DNA from: Pirellulales bacterium
GTDB lineage: Bacteria > Planctomycetota > Planctomycetia > Pirellulales > Thermoguttaceae
Assembly (NCBI GenBank): GCA_030642635.1
Contig: DAOWNK010000223.1
Span: forward strand, 1-5,316
Length of the DNA stretch: 5,316 nucleotides
Reading direction: 5' to 3'
Shown here: in pieces, positions 1 through 5,264 of the stretch
How the letters are laid out: every line of letters starts with the position of its first letter
Numbering within the stretch: position 1 is the first letter of the stretch
Made by a program: the position numbers and the translations under genes
Notes under the pieces: generated by a model
Told to the model about the DNA's origin: nothing
The model's database searches: none
What the model saw: the letters and a program-made list of their open reading frames with translations, nothing else

Positions 1-234
1 CTGTTCGGGAGATTCCCAACAACATTTCGAACTTACCATCCTTGGCTCCTCCATTGTGCGGCTTGTTTTGAAACCGCAGCATGATGGAAGAGCCTTTTTT
101 AGTGTATACCAATTATCGCTGTTTTTTCAGAAAGTGCAGTTTGGTGGCGGTCGTGCTAAAATAAAATACGAACCCCATTGGTTGCGTCCGTACATTGTGC
201 GCGTCCTCCATGTAAAGGGGTTTAATGTGTACAC
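1..234. other. Left-edge stretch with no assignable gene
   Basis: I find no recognisable gene here. One plus-strand frame stays open from base 2 to a stop at 347-349, but the predicted peptide matches no family I know. It would run through the terminator-like hairpin at 235-276 and 69 bases into the convergent gene at 281-703, so I do not call it. Two overlapping TAAAAT words (157-162 and 162-167) could be a plus-strand -10 element. Short nested inverted repeats follow (171-176 with 217-222, and 191-195 with 210-214). Base composition is visibly more AT-rich than guaA. This could be spacer, a decayed gene, or a small RNA locus. Confidence 0.4.
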
Positions 235-286
235 GGCCTCGGCACCCGCTGATGCAAAACCCTGGGTGCTGGGGCCTTGTTTATAT
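235..286 (+). terminator. Possible rho-independent terminator, plus strand
   Basis: Bases 235-247 can pair with 264-276 in a 13-bp stem containing two G-U pairs, with a 16-base loop. A T-rich run (TTGTTTATAT) follows. On the opposite strand the two wobble pairs become A-C mismatches and no T-run follows, so the signal points to plus-strand transcripts arriving from the left. It lies directly beyond the stop of the minus-strand gene at 281-703. The loop is longer than usual and the T-run is interrupted. Confidence 0.4.
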
Positions 287-703
287 ATTCCCGCTGTTTG
301 CCAACGAATATTTGTCTCTCACTCGTCGAATCTTTCCATTCTTCTCTAAATTTATCAAGGTTTGGCGTAGCAGGCTTCGTTTGTTCTTGGCCCTAGTGGT
401 GACACGATTCTCAAGCGCATCAATGATTTTCTTCCTCGGGACAGTCTTTTCTCGTCGCAATAGTGATAAAACGGCCTCCGTTGCGCCTAATCGCTTTGCC
501 AAAGAGTCAGTGGGCCGAGTTGTCGCAACCACGGTCTGAGATGCGGACTCGATTTTCTCACGAAGATGCACGAGGATCGCAAGCGTTTGGCTGGATTCTT
601 GAATTTGGTGCTGGCGAACAACAATTTCCGCCTCAGACTCTTCGATCTTCTTGCGAGTCGCGGCGATCTCTTCCTCGATAATGTCAAGCGACGTGTGGCT
701 CAT
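281..703 (-). CDS. Small coiled-coil / winged-helix-like protein of unknown function
   Basis: The 140-residue predicted protein matches no named family I recognise. Residues about 6-55 are rich in Glu, Lys, Arg and Gln with spaced hydrophobics (for example IIEEEIAATRKKIEESEAEI), as expected of a coiled coil. After a short linker, residues about 70-135 look like a winged helix: GATEAVLSLL opens one helix, VPRKKIIDAL a second, SLLRQTLINLEKNG a third, and IRRVRDKYSLA reads as the hairpin wing. A DNA-binding or regulatory role is therefore an inference from fold alone. The start at 703 is chosen because GGAGGA lies 5 bases upstream and a good promoter lies just beyond. An in-frame ATG at 751 would sit inside that promoter. 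The gene is divergent from guaA and lower in GC (22 of 60 bases at 301-360, 34 of 60 at 481-540). It could be an acquired gene or a lineage-specific orphan. Confidence 0.72.
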   Translation of the reverse strand: MSHTSLDIIEEEIAATRKKIEESEAEIVVRQHQIQESSQTLAILVHLREKIESASQTVVATTRPTDSLAKRLGATEAVLSLLRREKTVPRKKIIDALENRVTTRAKNKRSLLRQTLINLEKNGKIRRVRDKYSLANSGNI

Positions 704-708
704 TGTCT

Positions 709-714
709 TCCTCC
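709..714 (-). promoter_or_regulatory. Shine-Dalgarno site fixing the start at 703
   Basis: Read on the minus strand the site is GGAGGA, followed by five bases (AGACA) and then ATG at 703. This near-perfect anti-16S match at good spacing decides for the start at 703 over the in-frame ATG at 751. Confidence 0.8.
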
Positions 715-733
715 AAAGTTTGGCGTTTGCTTT

Positions 734-761
734 ATTGTAGCGATTGTCCACGAAGAGTCAA
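734..761 (-). promoter_or_regulatory. Sigma-70-type promoter for the gene at 281-703
   Basis: On the minus strand, TTGACT (bases 761-756) and TACAAT (739-734) are separated by 16 bases. Each hexamer matches the housekeeping consensus at five of six positions. Transcription would start near 727, giving a leader of about 24 bases that contains the GGAGGA ribosome binding site. This is the best-looking promoter in the window. Confidence 0.72.
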
Positions 762-800
762 GTAAATTATTTGCAAGGTGTTCCGACGATGCCAATTTGC

Positions 801-842
801 TGGCACCCAAAAGACAAGTCTATCCCCATGCGAGGGGTGCCA
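801..842. repeat. 8-bp inverted repeat in the divergent spacer
   Basis: TGGCACCC (801-808) is perfectly inverted as GGGTGCCA (835-842) with a 26-base spacer. It lies in the 240-base region between the divergent gene at 281-703 and guaA. Possible roles are an operator, an RNA hairpin or remnant repeat DNA, and the sequence does not decide among them. The GGCACCC and GGGTGC words also occur in the hairpin at 235-276 on the other side of the small gene. Confidence 0.4.
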
Positions 843-887
843 CTCTGCCGTTTTCAAATTAGGACACTACCCGCAAGCGGCAGCCAC

Positions 888-916
888 TGGTCGGACGCCG
901 GCTTGGTGGCTATAAT
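888..916 (+). promoter_or_regulatory. Likely guaA promoter
   Basis: TATAAT at 911-916 is a perfect -10 consensus and lies 27 bases before the guaA start. The best-placed -35 candidate, TGGTCG at 888-893 with a 17-base spacer, matches only three of six positions, so activator help or a weak promoter is possible. Transcription would start near 923, leaving a leader of about 20 bases, too short for a purine riboswitch. Confidence 0.5.
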
Positions 917-943
917 ATTGGGTTTTCCTATGGACGGAACGCC

Positions 944-2524
944 ATGAGCCGTGTTGCCGACGAAAAGGTGCTGGTGCTGGATTTCGGCTCGCAGTACGCG
1001 CAATTGATCGCCCGACGGGTGCGTCAGCAGCAGGTCTACTGCGAGATCGTCCGGCACGATATTACTGCGGGGCGGATTCGGGAACTGGCGCCCATGGGGC
1101 TTATACTCTCCGGCGGGCCGTCGAGTGTGTACGAACAGGACGCACCGAAGTGCGACCCGGGCATCTTCCGGCTCGCCCTGCCGGTGCTGGGTATCTGCTA
1201 CGGAATGCAGCTTGCCTGCGAGGCACTTGGTGGAAAGGTGGAAAACACGCCGTCCAGGGAATACGGCCGGGCACATCTTACCGTCGGGAATGTCTCTAAG
1301 GACGATTCCAAAACCACGCAGCCAGACGAACTGCTGGCCGACGTTCCGCAGCAAACCCAGGTATGGATGAGCCACGGCGACCGGGTGGCGCGGGTATCGG
1401 ACGACTTCGTCGCCCTGGCATCTACCGAGAGCTGTCCGTTCGCCGCGGTCAAGCACCGCAGTCTGCCGATCTACGGCCTGCAATTCCATCCCGAGGTAAC
1501 ACACACGCCGGCCGGCGGGACGATACTCGGCAATTTCCTTGCGACCACATGCAAATGCACCGGCACGTGGAAACTGGGTGATTTTGCCCGGGAGACGATC
1601 GAGCAGGTCCGCCGCCGGGTCGGCAGCAATCGGGTAATCTGCGGGCTGTCCGGCGGGGTGGATTCCTCGGTGGTCGCCGCGCTGTTGGCCGAGGCCGTCG
1701 GGCCGCAGGTATCATGTATCCTGGTCGACAATGGCGTGCTGCGTAAGGGAGAGGCCGAGTCGGTCATCCGCGAGTTCACCGACCATTTCCAGACAGACCT
1801 GCACGTAGTTCATGCCGAGGACCGGTTCCTTGATGCGCTGAAGGGTGTAATCGAACCGCAGGAGAAGCGGCGTTGGATCGGGCACGAGTTTATCGAGTGC
1901 TTTGCCGACGAGGCCGCGCGGATTGAGGGTGCGAAGTTCCTGGCGCAAGGCACGCTGTATCCCGACGTGATCGAGAGCGGCGGTTCCGCAGACGGGCCGG
2001 CAGCCACGATCAAGCTGCATCACAACGTGGGCGGATTGCCGGAGGATATGGCTTTCGAGTTGATCGAGCCGCTACGCGACCTGTTCAAAGACGAGGTTCG
2101 CAGCCTGGGCCTTGCGCTGGGGTTGCCCGAGGAAATCGTCTGGCGCCACCCGTTCCCCGGTCCCGGGCTGGCGGTGCGTTGTCTGGGCGAGGTCACAAAG
2201 GAGCGGCTCGACACCCTCCGCGAGGCCGACGCCATTGTAGTCCACGAGATCAAGCAGGCCGGGCTGTACCGCGAGACCTCGCAAGCGTTCGCCGTGCTGT
2301 TGCCGGTGCAGAGCGTCGGCGTGATGGGCGACGCCAGGACATACGCCGACGTGGTCGCCGTACGCTCGATCAACACCGAAGACTTCATGACGGCCGATTG
2401 GAGCCGGCTGCCGTACGATGTGTTGGGGCAAATCTCCACACGCATTATCAACGAAGTGCCGGGCGTAAACCGCGTGGTCTACGATATCAGCTCCAAGCCA
2501 CCGGCTACCATTGAGTGGGAATAG
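944..2524 (+). CDS. guaA: GMP synthase (glutamine-hydrolysing)
   Basis: This cytosolic enzyme makes GMP from XMP, ATP and glutamine, the last step of guanine nucleotide synthesis. The 526 residues match the usual length of about 525. The class I glutamine amidotransferase domain spans about residues 8-200, with catalytic Cys85 in GICYGMQ and the His182/Glu184 pair in QFHPEVTH. The ATP pyrophosphatase domain follows, with the PP-loop SGGVDSS at 236-242. The C-terminal dimerisation domain contains HPFPGPG at 402-408 and ends in the family-typical KPPATIEWE. No key residue is missing and no frameshift is seen. ATG 944 is chosen because MSRVADEKVLVLDFGSQY starts at the normal place and no upstream in-frame start is close. 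The ribosome binding site is weak (GGAA at 936-939). TATAAT lies upstream. The gene appears monocistronic and ends in a 20-bp inverted repeat shared with the convergent permease gene. Confidence 0.98.
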   Translation: MSRVADEKVLVLDFGSQYAQLIARRVRQQQVYCEIVRHDITAGRIRELAPMGLILSGGPSSVYEQDAPKCDPGIFRLALPVLGICYGMQLACEALGGKVENTPSREYGRAHLTVGNVSKDDSKTTQPDELLADVPQQTQVWMSHGDRVARVSDDFVALASTESCPFAAVKHRSLPIYGLQFHPEVTHTPAGGTILGNFLATTCKCTGTWKLGDFARETIEQVRRRVGSNRVICGLSGGVDSSVVAALLAEAVGPQVSCILVDNGVLRKGEAESVIREFTDHFQTDLHVVHAEDRFLDALKGVIEPQEKRRWIGHEFIECFADEAARIEGAKFLAQGTLYPDVIESGGSADGPAATIKLHHNVGGLPEDMAFELIEPLRDLFKDEVRSLGLALGLPEEIVWRHPFPGPGLAVRCLGEVTKERLDTLREADAIVVHEIKQAGLYRETSQAFAVLLPVQSVGVMGDARTYADVVAVRSINTEDFMTADWSRLPYDVLGQISTRIINEVPGVNRVVYDISSKPPATIEWE

Positions 2525-2581
2525 AGCCGCTTGCGGCTTAGCAGCGTTATTGTAAGTGTATTGCTAAGCCGCAAGCGGCTC
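2524..2581. repeat. 20-bp perfect inverted repeat between convergent genes
   Basis: The arm 2524-2543 is exactly inverted at 2562-2581, with an 18-base loop. Each arm is itself nearly palindromic: AGCCGC-TT-GCGGCT on the left and AGCCGC-AA-GCGGCT on the right. The left arm begins on the last base of the guaA TAG. The right arm contains the permease stop codon and its last five codons. Such a hairpin could end transcription from both sides, but neither strand has a T-run after it, so it is called a repeat rather than a terminator. Confidence 0.85.
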
Positions 2582-4387
2582 CTCAACGGTCGTCCTGCCG
2601 GTGGCGACGTCGAACTCGCAGATCGCAGGGATCATCATCGCGGCGGTGGTGAACCCATAGGCGGCGACAGTGACCAAAAACACGCCTAGCGTGTGGTCCA
2701 ACAGAAAGCTGGTGATGGCGTAAAACGTGGCGAACGGGCATAGGAACGACGCAACGGCGATCGCCGTCGAAGGGTTCCTCGCACCAAGCGCAGCGTAGAG
2801 CAACGTCCCGCCGCCGATCATAAACGCCAAGAACGGATGAAGCTGTGCCTGGAACGAGCCGCTCAGCGCTACCATCATTCTCATGCAGACGGCCACACCG
2901 ACAAACAGGAAAAAAACCGTCCCAAGGCTGGTGGCTATTGCAGAGAGTGAATTGACATACGTCATGCCGGCATGGACGCCCAACATCGCTACGAAGACGT
3001 ATAACACAACCAAACCGACGAGCAGGTAAATCAAATTCTCCAGGCTCAATGTTCCCGTGTAGCAAAGGTACCCGCACAGCAACATCGGCAAGACGATCAT
3101 CTCCTTGGTGTTGTAAAACACGCCGCCCAGCTTGCCGAATACGATCTCATTGGGCGTCAGGTCGGTAACCAGAAGCAGGTCGAGCGCCTGGCCGTCGCGC
3201 TCGCTGGTCATCGAGGTTACCGCCTGGGCGTTGACCAACACCAGGCTAAGCAACAGCAACGGCGCCAGTGCGACTGCGCCGTCGGCATAGTCTGACAATT
3301 GCCCACAGCGGACCATCCAGACGAGGCTTGCGGCGGCCAGGGCGAACAGCACAAGGTATGACAGCCGAATCATCAGCATTTTGCGTCCATACGCCTTGGT
3401 GCGTATCTCACGCCATATAATCGGGTTGTTCCAGACGTGCCGTGTACGTGCATGCCCATTTAGCCGCCGTGCTTGCACGGCGCGTTTGCTATGTGTCGAG
3501 ATAGGTCCGGCGTCGTGCTCGTCGCTCCAGATGCTCTCGCGCTGGGTTTCCTCGTCGCGTTGCACGTGGCCGGCTTCCCGAGACGGGTTCCAGACTCTGA
3601 CCATCGCCACCGCCAAGACATTCAGCAACACCGCGATCAGCATGGAGGTGAGAAGGAACAAATTCAGCGGCGTATGCAGCGGCCCCAAAGCCGGATCGAC
3701 CGAGGCGAACGGCCGGACGGCCTCCAGGATCGCCTGCCATGGGCTGAACCCGATCGCCCAACTCCGGCACGAGATGCCAAGCCAACCCTCGCCCAGTGCA
3801 CCGGCGGCCACGATCTCCCAGACCGCCAGCCACACCACCACCGTCAGCACGGTCATCGCCAGCGCCTGGAACGTCTTCTCGCGCCACAGCGCCAGCGTAG
3901 AACCTAACGATCCGCACACCAGCACGCTCCCCAGCGTGACGGCGAACGCACGGCCGATCTGCTCGAACGACATGCCGCCGAACAACGCACAGAGCATAAA
4001 GATCGGCAGCGCAGCGGCCAGCATTACCAACACGTTGAGCAACCCGGCCAACAGCTTGCCCAGCACCAGCTCGCTGTTGGTAAGGTTCGTCAGCAGCAGC
4101 AGTATCAGCGTCCTGCGATCCTTCTCCTGTGCGACCGCACCGGCGGCCAACATCGCCGAGAAAAACACCGCCAAGGCCAACTGCAACGGGGCCAGCGTTT
4201 GGAACAGTATCGTCCCGAACCCGGCCATCTCTCCCACCTCTCGGACCAACTGTGTGCCGGTCAGCACCATCCACGCCGTGCCGATCAACACCAACAGCGC
4301 AAGACCGTATGCCGCCCGAGCGATGTAGAACCCTCTCCGTCGCGGGGCGATGGCGACTTCCCGATTGAATACCGGCCCGATCAACAA
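2564..4387 (-). CDS. Two-half ABC-2-type transporter permease
   Basis: This integral membrane protein is the likely channel part of an ABC exporter, with unknown substrate. From the chosen start it has 607 residues and an internal duplication. Half one opens with GPVFNREV (4-11), has about six membrane segments up to residue 265, and carries EKD...TNLTNSELVLGKL at 88-112. A hydrophilic linker (about 268-318) follows. Half two opens with NPIIWREI (321-328) and carries ERD...TDLTPNEIVFGKL at 396-420. The two 25-residue motifs share 14 identities, and similar segments are typical of ABC-2 permeases. No ATPase gene is in the window. The start is TTG 4387, preceded by GGAGG at 7 bases. A longer reading from GTG 4426 would begin inside an inverted repeat without a ribosome site. 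A second repeat copy encodes VQARRLN (304-310), and the final EPLAA comes from the 2562-2581 repeat arm. The downstream neighbour is convergent guaA. Confidence 0.85.
   Translation of the reverse strand: MLIGPVFNREVAIAPRRRGFYIARAAYGLALLVLIGTAWMVLTGTQLVREVGEMAGFGTILFQTLAPLQLALAVFFSAMLAAGAVAQEKDRRTLILLLLTNLTNSELVLGKLLAGLLNVLVMLAAALPIFMLCALFGGMSFEQIGRAFAVTLGSVLVCGSLGSTLALWREKTFQALAMTVLTVVVWLAVWEIVAAGALGEGWLGISCRSWAIGFSPWQAILEAVRPFASVDPALGPLHTPLNLFLLTSMLIAVLLNVLAVAMVRVWNPSREAGHVQRDEETQRESIWSDEHDAGPISTHSKRAVQARRLNGHARTRHVWNNPIIWREIRTKAYGRKMLMIRLSYLVLFALAAASLVWMVRCGQLSDYADGAVALAPLLLLSLVLVNAQAVTSMTSERDGQALDLLLVTDLTPNEIVFGKLGGVFYNTKEMIVLPMLLCGYLCYTGTLSLENLIYLLVGLVVLYVFVAMLGVHAGMTYVNSLSAIATSLGTVFFLFVGVAVCMRMMVALSGSFQAQLHPFLAFMIGGGTLLYAALGARNPSTAIAVASFLCPFATFYAITSFLLDHTLGVFLVTVAAYGFTTAAMMIPAICEFDVATGRTTVEEPLAA
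3453..3482 (-). repeat. Palindromic repeat copy inside the permease gene
   Basis: Read on the minus strand, this 30-base stretch matches 4467-4496 (plus strand) at 27 of 30 positions. Its 8-bp stem is CGCCGTGC with a two-base centre (3465-3472 and 3475-3482). The intergenic copy has the stem CGGCGTGC, so the G-C pair has become C-G on both sides. It is read in frame as VQARRLN in the linker between the two membrane halves. Only a single arm is present here, not the full inverted pair. Confidence 0.8.
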
Positions 4388-4394
4388 CGCAACG

Positions 4395-4399
4395 CCTCC
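4395..4399 (-). promoter_or_regulatory. Ribosome binding site deciding the permease start
   Basis: On the minus strand the site is GGAGG, followed by seven bases and TTG at 4387 (a second TTG follows at 4384). It supports a start that excludes the neighbouring inverted repeat, whose arm ends only six bases upstream at 4406. A hairpin so close might affect ribosome access. Confidence 0.6.
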
Positions 4400-4405
4400 A
4401 ATCCT

Positions 4406-4491
4406 GTTTAGCCGGCGTGCTTGCACGCCGTGTGGTCTTTCCGGATAACGTTTTGCTTACTTCACACGGCGTGCAAGCACGCCGGCTAAAC
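4406..4491. repeat. 29-bp perfect inverted repeat upstream of the permease
   Basis: The arm 4406-4434 is exactly inverted at 4463-4491, with a 28-base loop. Three further pairs extend it outward if one G-T pair is allowed. Each arm also contains its own palindrome, CGGCGTGC-TT-GCACGCCG on the left (4413-4430) and the AA version on the right. The element could therefore form one long hairpin or two small ones. It sits between the tRNA gene and the permease, has no transposase gene, and resembles small non-autonomous or REP-like palindromes. Confidence 0.9.
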
Positions 4492-4495
4492 GGGC

Positions 4496-4529
4496 AAAAA
4501 ATGTGGCCGCTATTTCATATGGCTGAAAT
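4496..4529 (-). terminator. Weak candidate terminator after the tRNA gene
   Basis: On the minus strand, ATTTCA (4529-4524) can pair with TGAAAT (4517-4512) across a 6-base loop. A run of six T follows at 4501-4496. Ten bases separate the stem from the T-run and the stem is AT-rich, so it is far from a standard intrinsic terminator. It is recorded because it is the only such signal downstream of the tRNA. Confidence 0.2.
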
Positions 4530-4546
4530 GTTACAGCAAAATTAAG

Positions 4547-4620
<74 letters not shown>

Positions 4621-4646
4621 ACGTATAAGATTTTAACAAAACTACT

Positions 4647-5258
4647 TTATTTGTCCCAGTGCGAAGGCACCAGCGACTTGCGTATTTTTACCATGTACAC
4701 CAATGCGACGAAGTCGTACACGGCGTGAATGGTAATGGGCACCAGCAGGTTATCGGTTCTCATCCACAGCAAGCCCATATACAACCCGATCAATGCGGCG
4801 TACAGTGCGTAGGCCGGGGTAATGGCGTGGAGGACACCAAACAGTATCGCAGAGTTTATAAGCGCGGCCCATTGGCCCATTGGCGTGTTGATCCAACCGG
4901 CCAGACCGGCCTGAACGATACCGCGAAAGATCATTTCTTCGCCGATTCCGGCCAATGTGGCAATTACCGCCATCTCCAGCACGTTGCACTCGCGGAACAG
5001 CGGCAGCAAGAACTCGTCGAACAGCTCCACCAGCACGCGGCACGGCAAAATAGGGCACTTCACGCACATCCACAGCAGTAGAAGAGGCGGCAACGCGGCG
5101 GCCACACCAATCCCCAAACCGGCCATGTCCCAGTGAAACGACTCGATCGGCTTAATCCCAAACAGCCATCCCAGGCCGAGGGCGACAAACACCAGCCCCC
5201 CCTCAAATACGGCGGCCCATACTGCAAAATTCTTCGGTTTTGGGAGGTCGTCGGCCAT
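4647..5258 (-). CDS. CPBP (CAAX/Rce1-like) intramembrane metalloprotease
   Basis: The 203-residue protein is strongly hydrophobic, with likely membrane segments near residues 11-33, 46-66, 93-115, 129-147, 148-166 and 170-190. It carries all three motifs of the CPBP (ABI/Rce1) family: GIGEEMIFRG with Glu107, Glu108 and Arg112; FGVLH with Phe140 and His144; and HAVYD with His178 and Asp182. These residues form the active site within the membrane, so the protein should be active. Bacterial members have varied or unknown substrates, including roles in peptide maturation and self-immunity, and nothing here fixes this one. The start is ATG 5258, with no clear ribosome binding site. The upstream DNA is a G-rich tandem repeat, so the promoter is either embedded in it or beyond the window. 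A tRNA-Arg and then an ABC-2 permease follow on the same strand. Confidence 0.92.
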   Translation of the reverse strand: MADDLPKPKNFAVWAAVFEGGLVFVALGLGWLFGIKPIESFHWDMAGLGIGVAAALPPLLLLWMCVKCPILPCRVLVELFDEFLLPLFRECNVLEMAVIATLAGIGEEMIFRGIVQAGLAGWINTPMGQWAALINSAILFGVLHAITPAYALYAALIGLYMGLLWMRTDNLLVPITIHAVYDFVALVYMVKIRKSLVPSHWDK

Positions 5259-5264
5259 GTGAAT

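Noticed and set aside
2..349. Open plus-strand frame from the left edge, about 115 codons
   Set aside because: No recognisable domain, no ribosome site for the internal ATG, and it crosses both a terminator-like hairpin and the end of the better-supported opposing gene.
703..751. ATG at 751 as the start of the small minus-strand gene
   Set aside because: It lies inside the promoter at 734-761 and has no ribosome site, whereas GGAGGA stands 5 bases before the ATG at 703.
888..943. Purine riboswitch controlling guaA
   Set aside because: The leader predicted from the TATAAT box is only about 20 bases, and no aptamer-like three-way structure was recognised upstream.
854..1504. Minus-strand frame of 216 codons opposite guaA
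   Set aside because: Fully antisense to the conserved amidotransferase domain of guaA and without recognisable motifs.
3489..4274. Second minus-strand frame of 261 codons within the permease
   Set aside because: Gly/Arg/Asp-rich translation typical of a shifted frame in GC-rich DNA; the membrane-protein frame explains the region.
3381..4328. Long plus-strand open frame, 315 codons, opposite the permease
   Set aside because: Its product is Ser/Thr/Pro/Asn-rich without any family motif, while the opposite strand encodes clear membrane segments and duplicated ABC-2 motifs. Such antisense frames are common in GC-rich genes.
4406..4491. Inverted repeat as a CRISPR or a full insertion sequence
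   Set aside because: Only two arms with a 28-base loop, no regular spacer array and no transposase frame.
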